Source: Streptomyces sp. 378
GTDB taxonomy: Bacteria > Actinomycetota > Actinomycetes > Streptomycetales > Streptomycetaceae
Length of the DNA stretch: 64,000 bases
Assembly (NCBI RefSeq): GCF_030124145.1
Contig: NZ_JASKMS010000002.1
Span: 248,001 to 312,000, forward strand
Reading direction: 5' to 3'
The notes under the pieces were generated by a model, which searched no databases, had not been told where the DNA came from, and saw nothing but the letters and a program-made list of their open reading frames with translations. Of the stretch, positions 1-8,303 are shown one piece after another. Position numbers and translations under genes: made by a program. How positions within the stretch are numbered: the stretch's first letter is position 1; each line of letters starts with the position of its first letter.

Positions 1-910
1 CGGCAAGGCCGGTCGATTCACCCGCGGCCTTCCGAATCCGCGGCACGTCCGGCGGGCTCGGCACGGTGGCACGGCTAACCTGCCAGGTCATGCCGCCAGA
101 TGACCGGGCCGTGCGCACGTCGATCACGGTGTCCCGGCCGCCGATGACGGCCTCGTAGGTGTCGGGTTCGCCCCACTCCAAGGCGAGGCGGCTGTGTACG
201 TCGCCGCCCTCCCGTTGATGCTCGACCGTGCGCACGTGGTCGAGGAAGAGCAACGCCTCGTCACCCCATGCGGCAAGCCAGTCGTCGACATCCTGCCCCC
301 GCACATCGGCGGGGGTGGCGAGCGGGATGCGCAGGACCGTCCAACCGTCGTCGGCGAACCAGGAGGGGACCGGGAAGGGGTCGGCGAGGGACACGTCGGG
401 GTCCCCGATCCGGACGCGGTAGAAGCCGCAGAAGATCTCCAGGACCGGGGACAGCCGCCGGAGGGTCATGAGCCCGATGCCGAACCGACCGGTGGCGTCG
501 GGGTCGTCGTCCTTGCTCGTCAGCGACGGCATGGCTAGCGCCATCACATCGGTCAGCCGTACCGGACGCCCGTCGTGCGCTACCAGCAGCTCCGTGTCAC
601 GTACGAAAATCCTGACCTGGTTCGCCCCGAGGTCGTCGGCGTTCTGCACGATCTCGGACAGCCCCTGCAGTGGGTCGGTCGAAAGGTCCCCGCCGTTGTC
701 TCGCTGCCGACGCAGCCCATACCGCATCTGTCCGGGCAGCTCCACGAACAGACGCCCGAGCCGCTCTACGGCCGCACATGTCGCTTCGGGCCCGACCGGT
801 TCCACCACCTCCGCCCCGCCCGCCAGCCCCTCCCGGTTCATGAGTTCCTCGGCCGCCCAAATCGCCTGCTCCACCTCGGCCGCCGTCGACCCGCCCCGCT
901 CAGCGGTCAC
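1..910 (-). CDS. Sacsin/Hsp90-like GHKL ATP-binding protein, partial (C-terminus beyond window)
   Basis: Translating the reverse strand from a GTG at 910 gives 303 open codons that run off the left edge. Residues 83-95 carry a GHKL N-box (L-S-E-I-V-Q-N-A-D-D-L-G-A; E86, N90, D93). About 50 residues later comes a glycine-rich G2 box (GRFGIGLMTLRRLSP). This arrangement is that of the sacsin N-terminal domain and Hsp90-like ATPases, where these residues bind ATP and Mg. The G1 box is weaker (HDGRPVRL in place of DNGxG). Upstream of GTG 910 there is only a poor purine tract, so ATG at residue 24 is a possible alternative start. The gene is divergent from the vWA-kinase-helicase operon, and such ATPases recur in prokaryotic conflict loci. 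The substrate is unknown. Confidence 0.8.
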   Translation of the reverse strand, partial: MTAERGGSTAAEVEQAIWAAEELMNREGLAGGAEVVEPVGPEATCAAVERLGRLFVELPGQMRYGLRRQRDNGGDLSTDPLQGLSEIVQNADDLGANQVRIFVRDTELLVAHDGRPVRLTDVMALAMPSLTSKDDDPDATGRFGIGLMTLRRLSPVLEIFCGFYRVRIGDPDVSLADPFPVPSWFADDGWTVLRIPLATPADVRGQDVDDWLAAWGDEALLFLDHVRTVEHQREGGDVHSRLALEWGEPDTYEAVIGGRDTVIDVRTARSSGGMTWQVSRATVPSPPDVPRIRKAAGESTGLA

Positions 911-1326
911 CCCCGCCCCCTTGCTGTGGGATCCACGGTTACCGATCGTAGATCGTCGAGGAGGAGGAAGGGGCGGAAACGGTGGTCGGCGTGACCCCGT
1001 CGATTCCCGCGTCCGACCGCTTCGTTGTGTCTGCCATACCAGTCCGTTCGCACAGGTACGAGGATCATGGTTCCGCCTCAAGCTGCCCCGGGCTCGTCAT
1101 ACTGAAGGCAGCAGCGCAGCGTGCCGCCTACTGGGACGGCCGCTATCCCTTGGCCGTGGACTTTCGACACTCCTCCGCCACGACGACCACATCCCCTGCT
1201 GTCACGGACTGCACGCAAGGTGCAACACGTAGTACCTTTGTCTGCCTCAGCGTCAGGAATGACCTTGCCGCAACTAGGCGTATCGGCTTGCAGCCCCTAG
1301 TGCGGTGAGAGCGATGGGGGGACATC
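911..1326. other. Divergent intergenic region, no gene seen
   Basis: These 416 bp lie between the divergent starts of the GHKL ATPase gene and the vWA gene, so both promoters should be here. Short open frames cross the region, but none has protein-like composition together with a ribosome-binding site. I see no clear palindromic operator. Confidence 0.5.
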
Positions 1327-2001
1327 GTGGGTGCCGCGCCGCGTTTCATGGCCGCGAAGGCACGTCCGTTACCAGTACTCGTACTGGCGGACGTGAGTGG
1401 GAGCATGGGGGAACCCCAAGAGAAGATCGATGTGCTCAACGAGTGCATCCGTCGCATGCTCGACGATTTCGCCACGGCCGACATCGGGCGAGGCACCATC
1501 CACGTCGGAGTGATCGCCTTCAGCCGCGATCGGGCTGAACTGCATCAGAACATGGTGCCCGCGGCCGATGCGTCCTGGACCGACATGGAGGCCCGAGGTG
1601 GCACCCCGCTCGGTGCCGCCCTCGAGCTCGCCGACGCGGTACTGCGTGACGAAGCAGCCGTCCCCACCAGGTCCTTCTCTCCCACGCTCGTTCTCGTGTC
1701 CGACGGCATGCCCACCGACGAGTGGGAAGAGGCCCTTGACCGGTTGCTCGAATCCCCCAAGGGTTCCAGAGCCAACCGGCTGGCGGTCGCCATCGGTCCC
1801 GACATGACCGAGCAGGCAAAAGCCGTACTGCGCCGTTTCGTCAGCGACGAGGCCAACGGCGTTTTCGAGGCACAGGACGTCGGACGCATCCAGCAGTACT
1901 TCCGCTGGGTCACGGTCACCGTCACCCAGCAGGCTCGAAGTACTCGTCCGGACCGGGCGCCGGTACTGAGCCCCGACGACTTGTCCGACTTCGGCGCCTG
2001 A
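1327..2001 (+). CDS. TerY-like von Willebrand factor A (vWA) domain protein
   Basis: This 224-aa protein is almost entirely one vWA domain. The metal-ion-dependent adhesion site is intact: D-x-S-x-S at residues 22-26 (DVSGS), the threonine of GGTPLG, and the aspartate of VSDGMPTDE. There is no signal peptide, so it should be cytoplasmic. Small vWA proteins of this size next to a Ser/Thr kinase are the TerY proteins of the TerY-P arrangement, where the metal-bound vWA domain is thought to hold partner proteins together. The start is GTG 1327, a few bases after a G-rich tract; ATG 1348 is an alternative. It is the first gene of a six-gene run, 34 bp before the kinase. No PP2C phosphatase gene, the usual third member of the triad, is present. 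Confidence 0.85.
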   Translation: MGAAPRFMAAKARPLPVLVLADVSGSMGEPQEKIDVLNECIRRMLDDFATADIGRGTIHVGVIAFSRDRAELHQNMVPAADASWTDMEARGGTPLGAALELADAVLRDEAAVPTRSFSPTLVLVSDGMPTDEWEEALDRLLESPKGSRANRLAVAIGPDMTEQAKAVLRRFVSDEANGVFEAQDVGRIQQYFRWVTVTVTQQARSTRPDRAPVLSPDDLSDFGA

Positions 2002-2035
2002 ACCGGCGGGACGCGGCGAGAGGAAAGGCACCCCC

Positions 2036-3457
2036 GTGGCATCGCTCTGGGATCTCGGCGGCCTGCTGCGGCCCGTCGAGGACGAGTACCACCAACTGTG
2101 GTCACTGTCCCACTCGATCGGAGCCGGCGGCCAGGGCGAGGTATGGCTGGCCCGAGGCGGACGAACCGCCGTCAAAATGATCACTGCTCCGACTCAGGAA
2201 GCAGCAGAGGCTGTACACGTTCGGCTGCGCCGCATCCAGCGCCTTCCGTTGGACGGTGTCCCGCTGGCTGGCGTGCTCGCCCTGCTCGCCCCGCCGAAGC
2301 TCGGTTATGTCATGGAACTGGCCGACGAGATGGTTTCGTTGGACACCTTGTGCGTCCCTGACGAGGAGGACCTGGCAGCCTGGTATGTGCGCACCGGGGG
2401 TCTGGAACGCCGACTGCGGCTGCTGGCCAAACTTGCGGACGCCGTCGCCCGGCTCCACGCCCGTGCCATCGTGTACCAGGACCTGTCCCCCTCCAACGTG
2501 CTGATTTCCGCCGCTGTCGAGCAACAGGAAGTCCGTCTCATCGACGTGGACAACCTCGGTCTGGCCTCGACCGTCGGATCCGCGCCGGTACACACCCCCG
2601 GATACGGGGCGCCTGAAATCGTGTCGGGTCGCAGCGGAGCCACCACACTGGCCGACGCACACGCACTCGGCGTGCTGATCTTCGAGACCCTCACGGCAAG
2701 TCACCCGTTCCGGGGCGACGAGGTGCTGGACTCCGACCCCGCCTACCAAGAGGAGTACGCAGACCGGTTCCGCCTGCCATGGATCGACCACCCCACCGAC
2801 CGCACCAATGAGTGCACTCTGGGCATCACACCACGGCAGGAACTCCTGTCCGGTCAACTGTGGGACCTGGCCTCACAGTGCTTCGTGGACGCCGTGGCCA
2901 ATCCCATCCTCCGGCCGTCGGCTGCCCGGTGGGCCGCGGCACTGCACTCCGCTGCGGGACAGACTGTCGAGTGCCCGGAGTGCGGATGGACCTACCGTGC
3001 CTCCGCACCCTCCTGCCTCGCCTGCCGGAGGCCCCGCGACCGTGTCTGGGTGCTGCGCCACGGACTGACCGGTCCGGTGGGTACCGAGCCGCAGGACCGA
3101 TCGGGGAGCACTGACGACACCCCTGGTGTCCAGCTCTCGGAGGTTCCTCTGCCCGACTTCACCGCACTGCGTCCCGGCGGCGAGACGACTCTGACCGCCC
3201 GGCACACCTCACCCGCCCCGGATCGACCTGACGCGGTAGTCGCGCGGCTGCGGCTTCACAGCCAGGACGCCACCGTGCTGAACCTCTCCCGCGACAACCT
3301 CTGGCTGGACCGTCAAGACGGACGGCCATGGCGGGAGATCGGTCAGGGAAGCCAGGCAACCGTGCCTGTCGACGGCCGTGGCTGGACGATTCACTTCGGG
3401 AGACAGGGTGCGATCCACCGCTGGGTACGTCTGATGGCTGTGGAGGCGAGCAGGTGA
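2036..3457 (+). CDS. Protein Ser/Thr kinase with C-terminal zinc ribbon, TerY-P type
   Basis: This is a 473-aa protein. Residues 29-47 hold the glycine loop (GAGGQGEVW) and the ATP-binding lysine K47. The catalytic loop is YQDLSPSNV (D149, so HRD is replaced by YQD) and the Mg motif is DVD in place of DFG, followed by GAPE. The phosphotransfer residues are all present, so activity is plausible despite the variant motifs. A four-cysteine zinc ribbon sits at residues 313-330 (CPEC and CLAC). The last ~110 residues look beta-rich and are unassigned. There is no transmembrane segment, unlike PknB-type receptors. GTG 2036 follows GAGAGGAAAGG. The stop overlaps the helicase start (GTGA), which indicates translational coupling. 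Likely role: phosphorylating a partner in the same operon. Confidence 0.87.
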   Translation: MASLWDLGGLLRPVEDEYHQLWSLSHSIGAGGQGEVWLARGGRTAVKMITAPTQEAAEAVHVRLRRIQRLPLDGVPLAGVLALLAPPKLGYVMELADEMVSLDTLCVPDEEDLAAWYVRTGGLERRLRLLAKLADAVARLHARAIVYQDLSPSNVLISAAVEQQEVRLIDVDNLGLASTVGSAPVHTPGYGAPEIVSGRSGATTLADAHALGVLIFETLTASHPFRGDEVLDSDPAYQEEYADRFRLPWIDHPTDRTNECTLGITPRQELLSGQLWDLASQCFVDAVANPILRPSAARWAAALHSAAGQTVECPECGWTYRASAPSCLACRRPRDRVWVLRHGLTGPVGTEPQDRSGSTDDTPGVQLSEVPLPDFTALRPGGETTLTARHTSPAPDRPDAVVARLRLHSQDATVLNLSRDNLWLDRQDGRPWREIGQGSQATVPVDGRGWTIHFGRQGAIHRWVRLMAVEASR

Positions 3458-6400
3458 GCGTTCGCCCCAGGGGGCCGGTCATGCCCGCCCGTATGCCGGG
3501 AGAGCCGGTCTTCGTGTCCTTCCTCTGGCGCCGAGTGCCGCAGGAGTTCGTCGACCGGATCATTCCCGATGGCAGCGAGGTCCGCCTCTACCGTCGCCCC
3601 ACAGGCCAACTCGACCTGGTCACCGACTTCGCCACGTTCGGGGTCAAGCCGGCGAGTCCCGAGGACGAACGGAGGCTCGACGAAGTCGAGGCAGCCGGTA
3701 GCAGTTGTGTGACGGTCACTGCGCATCCGGCCCGGCCGAAGCCGCCTGCGCCCGCCGCACCGCCCCGGCGCCGCACCGGTAGTCCGCATCCGCCCGCGTC
3801 GCCGGCTGGCGAACCCTTCACCTTGCGCGTGCACATCTATGCCCCCGCCGTAGGACTCGCTGTGCCGCTCAGCACCGGCCTGCTGCTCGACGTCGACGAC
3901 GCCGTCGTGGAGGACGCCACCAAGTACGCGGACCGCGCGGACACCGCCAACGTCGGGGCCGTCATGGAGTTCATGAGGCGAGAGCTCTTCCTGGAACCCC
4001 GCCCCGGGGCGCCGGCCGACGCCAGGCGCATGGTGGTCTCAGCCGGACCAGCTGGTGGCTTTGCGGTCGGCTTCCGGGTGCACGGACCAGGGCTCATGGC
4101 CGACGTCGAGAATAACAGCGCCGGCTACCGCATTGTGCGCCTGCTCAGCTCGGTCCACGATCAGCGCGGCGCCGGCCAGAAGGCACTGGCCGTCGGGTCG
4201 ATCGACTTCCGCGACATGACCGCCAGACAGCGAGACCGGGAGAGAATACAGCGGGGCCTCGACCTGGTGGCCAACCAGAACGGTTACCTGGCCATGTGGG
4301 ACAGGTACCAAGAGCTGGAGGCCCGCCACATCAGAGGCCGGATTCGCGATTTCGGGATCATCCGCTACACCAAGGTCAAGGTCGAGTCCGATGGCCGCTG
4401 CGTGTTCACGGTGGACCTCGACCGGGCACTGCCGCGGACGCGAGCGGCCCTGGAGAACACGACAGCTGCCGAACGCGTAGAGATCGAGGCAGCAACAGAC
4501 GTTCCGGCCTCCGTGACAGACTCCGCGATGACCGACCGGGAGTGGCTGGTCGCTTCCCGGGTGCAGAAGGTACGTGCCTGGATCGGCGAACCGCTCGGGT
4601 ATGACAGCGTCACCGAGACCCTGAGACTCGCCGCGACCCTCAACGACCAGAAGGACCCGCCGCCCCAAGGCTGGCTCTACCTGGCACACCGCGGCGATCA
4701 GCGCCGTCTCGACCGGCGCGAGCAAGCCATGCAGAAGCTGCGCACCGACGGGACACACATTCCCGCGCTACCGACGCTGCTGGAGGGGGGTTCCTGGCCT
4801 CAGCCAGCACGACGCCGGATCACGAAGATCTCTCCTTCCGCGCTCAGCTGCTTCGCTCCCCACGGCCCGACGCCGGCCCAGCGGGAGGCGGTGCTCACCG
4901 CGCTCAACACCCCCGATGTCGCGATCATCCAAGGACCGCCTGGCACGGGCAAAACGCAGGTGATCGCCGCTCTGGTCAATCAACTGGGTGATCTCGCCCA
5001 GGGCGGAGAGGTGGCCGGCAGCACCCTGTTGACGAGTTTCCAGCACGCGGCGGTGGACCATCTGGTCACGCGAGGCTGGGTCTTCGGGCTGCCGCCGCTC
5101 AAGGTGGACTCCCGCGGCCGGGGCAGCAAGGTCGCGCTGGACACCTGGCGCATCGACGCTGCCCGCGCCGCCGACCTGCGGCTACGTGAGCGCCCGGTGG
5201 GAGAGCATCTCGCTGCTCGGCGAGCAGCCGCCGAACTGGCCGCCACCTACAGGGCGGCACCCGTACCGCCCGAATTCCTGCCCCAATTCCTCGACCAAGT
5301 ACTCACCCAGCTCGGAGACATATTCGACCCCTCACTGGTCGGCGAGCTCCGCAGCCTCAGAGACGGAGCCGAGAGGAATCGCACTCGGGCCGCCGCCATG
5401 GCCGACCCCGACCTGCGCTCGGACCTCCTCCCCTACATCCGGTCGCTGCGCTGCACGGTGACCGGGTTCGAGGACGACGGGCCCCGCACGGCTCGAGCAC
5501 TGCTGACACGGCTCGACCTCACCGACTCTCCGCTCTTCGACGGCATCTCCTACCAGGAGTCGCTGCGTACAGCGGCCAGAACCGCTTCACCAGAGCGTGA
5601 ACTCCTTGGCTCTCTCGCCACGTTGCGCGACACCCTGCTCGACCGTCTCACCGCGCGCGTTCGGCTGCCAGAAGTCACCGTGGCCAATCCCGCGATCGCC
5701 GACCTCCTCGACCGGTTCGCAGCACAACTCGCGGAAGCGGTGACCCGGTCACCCGACGCCATAGCCGCGGCACTGCTCGATTACCGGGACGACCTGCGCA
5801 GCGATCCGGAAGGCGTCGACGACACCCTCCGCGCCTACACCGTCTCACTGGCCTCGACCTGCCAACAGGCCGTATCCAAAGCCATGGTCGATCTCGGCCG
5901 TCAAGACGGGGGCTTCGAGTCGGTCGTCGTCGACGAGGCTGCCCGGGCCAACCCGCTGGATCTCCTCATCCCCCTCGCTCAGGCCCGCCGTCGGATCGTG
6001 CTGGTCGGCGATCACGCCCAGCTCCCCCACATGCTGGAACCCGACGTGGAGCGCGAGCTGGGCTCGCTCGGCGAGGACGTCCGCGACCGGCTACAGGAAA
6101 GCCTCTTCCAGCGATTGGCACGGCAGTGGGAGCACGGTTCGTCCGACGGACATCGCCGGTTCGTCCGTCTCGACACCCAGTTCCGCATGCACCCGGTGCT
6201 CGGCAGCTTCGTCAGCGACAACTTCTACCAGGGGAAACTGCGCAACGGCCGCGAAGCGCCCGACTTCACCCACGGAATCGACCGCTACGGTGAGGTCCCC
6301 GCGGTGTGGCTTCCCGTGCCCCTGTCCGCGGGCGGCGAAACGCAACGGGGAACGAGCCGCACGCGGCACGCTGAAGCCGCTGTCATCGCGGCGGAGATCG

Positions 6401-6867
6401 CCGCGCTGATCGAGCGGCATCCGAACATGACGTTCGGCGTCATCTCGTTCTACGCCGCGCAGGTCACCGAGGTGTGGAAGGAACTGAAGAAGGCCGGGCT
6501 CGCCGAGTTCACCGATGCGGGCGGATGGCGCCCCGTGCCCCGGCTGTGCCGTGACGAGGACGGCGCACCGCTCGACCGGTTACGAGTCGGCACCGTAGAC
6601 GCCTTCCAGGGCATGGAATTCTCCGTCACCTATCTGTCCACCGTGCGCAGCTGCGCACCGGCCGCGCGAACCGATGTCAAGCGCGCCTACGGACACCTCA
6701 CCGTCGCCAACCGACTGTGCGTGGCGATGAGCCGTCAGCAGCGGCTGCTCGCCGTCGTGGGTGACGACGACATGTTCGGGCCTGGCAGTCCCCAGGTGAT
6801 CGCGCCCCTGGCCGCGTTCCTGGAGCTGTGTCGGAAGGGGGCGGACGGCCGTGTCGTTCGACCGTGA
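3454..6867 (+). CDS. UPF1-like superfamily 1 helicase/ATPase
   Basis: With the GTG start that overlaps the kinase stop (GTGA), the product is 1137 aa; ATG 3481 is an alternative. The first ~450 residues are a large unassigned region with a proline-rich segment near residues 95-115. The helicase core follows: Walker A GPPGTGKT at 494-501, Walker B DEAA at 827-830, motif III GDHAQLPH, motif IV with QFRMHP, motif V (VGTVDAFQGMEF) and motif VI (NRLCVAMSRQQR). These are the hallmarks of UPF1/DNA2-like SF1 helicases, which move on single-stranded RNA or DNA. A ~330-residue insert lies between Walker A and B. The gene overlaps the next one by 17 bp. Nothing in the sequence settles whether RNA or DNA is the substrate. 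Confidence 0.88.
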   Translation: MSVRPRGPVMPARMPGEPVFVSFLWRRVPQEFVDRIIPDGSEVRLYRRPTGQLDLVTDFATFGVKPASPEDERRLDEVEAAGSSCVTVTAHPARPKPPAPAAPPRRRTGSPHPPASPAGEPFTLRVHIYAPAVGLAVPLSTGLLLDVDDAVVEDATKYADRADTANVGAVMEFMRRELFLEPRPGAPADARRMVVSAGPAGGFAVGFRVHGPGLMADVENNSAGYRIVRLLSSVHDQRGAGQKALAVGSIDFRDMTARQRDRERIQRGLDLVANQNGYLAMWDRYQELEARHIRGRIRDFGIIRYTKVKVESDGRCVFTVDLDRALPRTRAALENTTAAERVEIEAATDVPASVTDSAMTDREWLVASRVQKVRAWIGEPLGYDSVTETLRLAATLNDQKDPPPQGWLYLAHRGDQRRLDRREQAMQKLRTDGTHIPALPTLLEGGSWPQPARRRITKISPSALSCFAPHGPTPAQREAVLTALNTPDVAIIQGPPGTGKTQVIAALVNQLGDLAQGGEVAGSTLLTSFQHAAVDHLVTRGWVFGLPPLKVDSRGRGSKVALDTWRIDAARAADLRLRERPVGEHLAARRAAAELAATYRAAPVPPEFLPQFLDQVLTQLGDIFDPSLVGELRSLRDGAERNRTRAAAMADPDLRSDLLPYIRSLRCTVTGFEDDGPRTARALLTRLDLTDSPLFDGISYQESLRTAARTASPERELLGSLATLRDTLLDRLTARVRLPEVTVANPAIADLLDRFAAQLAEAVTRSPDAIAAALLDYRDDLRSDPEGVDDTLRAYTVSLASTCQQAVSKAMVDLGRQDGGFESVVVDEAARANPLDLLIPLAQARRRIVLVGDHAQLPHMLEPDVERELGSLGEDVRDRLQESLFQRLARQWEHGSSDGHRRFVRLDTQFRMHPVLGSFVSDNFYQGKLRNGREAPDFTHGIDRYGEVPAVWLPVPLSAGGETQRGTSRTRHAEAAVIAAEIAALIERHPNMTFGVISFYAAQVTEVWKELKKAGLAEFTDAGGWRPVPRLCRDEDGAPLDRLRVGTVDAFQGMEFSVTYLSTVRSCAPAARTDVKRAYGHLTVANRLCVAMSRQQRLLAVVGDDDMFGPGSPQVIAPLAAFLELCRKGADGRVVRP

Positions 6868-8299
6868 GACGCCCGTCTTCCAGCTGGCCTTTCCGCCCCG
6901 GAAGCGGTATCGGCCCGTTCTGCTGCCCGTGTGGGTTCACCAGGTGACGGCGCCGACCGGCTACTCCCGCACACTGGACGTCTTCCAGACCGTGGTGCTG
7001 CGTTTGTGCGCCGCCGGAGTGCGAGACGTTGGCGACCTGTCCCGGCTCATCGGCCTGGACACCGCCCTGTGCCGCACGGTGATCGCCCGGCTTGTGGAGG
7101 GGCGGCTGATGGAACCCGGGCTGAAGCTGACCGAGGCGGGGCGGCGTACCGTGGCCGAGGGAGAGGTGGCGGAGACGGATCCCCAGCTCGTCCGGATGTT
7201 CCAGGATCCGGCCACCGGGGTGCTGCTGCCTCGTATTTTGGTCGCCGATCCGGTACGAGCCGATGTGCGGGAGCATCGCGGCCGCTGGGTCACCATTCAG
7301 TTCGGCACCGCCGGTGCCTCCAGAGAGGTTGGCGCGCTGACGCTTCGGGCCGGCGGTTCCTCGTTGCGCCCGTCGGAGCGAGATGTGCTGGAAGCCTGCA
7401 AAAGCCACGACCTGGCTGCTCGTGGGCTTCGTGGTGGTTCCCGCGGTACGCCCGACGGCGTGGTGGCGGCTCGGCGGATCGGCTTCCATGGCACGGCGAT
7501 CGCCGCCTACGTGGTGTGTTACGTCGTTGAGGACGACGACGGGTCCGGGCGTATGTGGACCGTCGAGGATCCGTTCGCGGTGGGTGACGGGCGCTACGTG
7601 GCGGATCTCCTGGTGGCCCGTGCCGAAAGCGACGAGCCTTTGGGCCGGCTGATCGACGGTTTGCTCGGCGGGAGCCGCCGCGACCGGACTGCCACCGCGC
7701 GCAGGGTCGACCAGGAGCTCGCCGAGGAGGCCCGCGCCGACGTCGTACGCATGCTCGGCGAGGAGATCCGGGACCACCCTGAGGTGCTGGCTCACCTCGC
7801 AGACATCGAGTTGGCGCTTCTCAAGGACACTGCGCGGGAACGCGAGAACGCCGCACGCAATGCGATCCGTGTCTTCGAGTGCATACTTCCCGGGCTCAAC
7901 GACCGCTTCCCCGCCCGGCTGCCGCCCTCCAGGGAGCCAGGGGTACGGGAGCGCGCATTCGTCCTGACCGCCCAGCGCCTGGGCGCCGCCTCTGTGCCGC
8001 CGGAGATGCGCAGATACTGCAAAGCACCGGCCAGCGGGCTGGCCGGAGACATCATCAAGGCGGTCTGGGCGGCCGGAGAGAATCCGCAACATCCGTTCGT
8101 CACGTTCATCCGGCGACGCCCCACACTCCTAGAGGATCTCGACCGGTCACGAATACTGCGCAACAACGCGACCCACGGACCGACCGGTGCCCCGGCCCCG
8201 GACGAGCTTGAGCACATCCGGACCCTCGCGTACGAAGCAGCCCGCCACATGCTCGGTCTGAGTGGTGGCCGATCCACGGACAGCGAGAAGGTGAACTGA
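6851..8299 (+). CDS. Winged-helix protein with C-terminal HEPN-like Rx4H motif
   Basis: A 482-aa protein whose GTG start lies inside the end of the helicase gene. Residues ~40-105 read like a winged-helix domain (repeated helices, then LTEAGRRTVAEGE). The middle is an alpha/beta region of unknown family. The C-terminal ~170 residues are helical and end with LRNNATHG, where R437 and H442 form an R-x4-H motif. In HEPN-domain RNases, common toxins and effectors in defence systems, this motif is catalytic. I infer a HEPN fold from the motif and the helical context only. The gene lies 4 bp before the McrB-like gene in the same operon. It could instead be a non-catalytic adaptor. Confidence 0.6.
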   Translation: MSFDRETPVFQLAFPPRKRYRPVLLPVWVHQVTAPTGYSRTLDVFQTVVLRLCAAGVRDVGDLSRLIGLDTALCRTVIARLVEGRLMEPGLKLTEAGRRTVAEGEVAETDPQLVRMFQDPATGVLLPRILVADPVRADVREHRGRWVTIQFGTAGASREVGALTLRAGGSSLRPSERDVLEACKSHDLAARGLRGGSRGTPDGVVAARRIGFHGTAIAAYVVCYVVEDDDGSGRMWTVEDPFAVGDGRYVADLLVARAESDEPLGRLIDGLLGGSRRDRTATARRVDQELAEEARADVVRMLGEEIRDHPEVLAHLADIELALLKDTARERENAARNAIRVFECILPGLNDRFPARLPPSREPGVRERAFVLTAQRLGAASVPPEMRRYCKAPASGLAGDIIKAVWAAGENPQHPFVTFIRRRPTLLEDLDRSRILRNNATHGPTGAPAPDELEHIRTLAYEAARHMLGLSGGRSTDSEKVN

Positions 8300-8303
8300 C
8301 GCC

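Noticed and set aside
468..1232. Plus-strand open frames over the first 1.2 kb
   Set aside because: They have no protein-like composition, and the minus strand encodes a GHKL ATPase with clear motifs across the same bases.
1735..1765. tRNA T-loop-like TCGAATCCC
   Set aside because: It lies inside the vWA coding sequence and no cloverleaf can be drawn around it.
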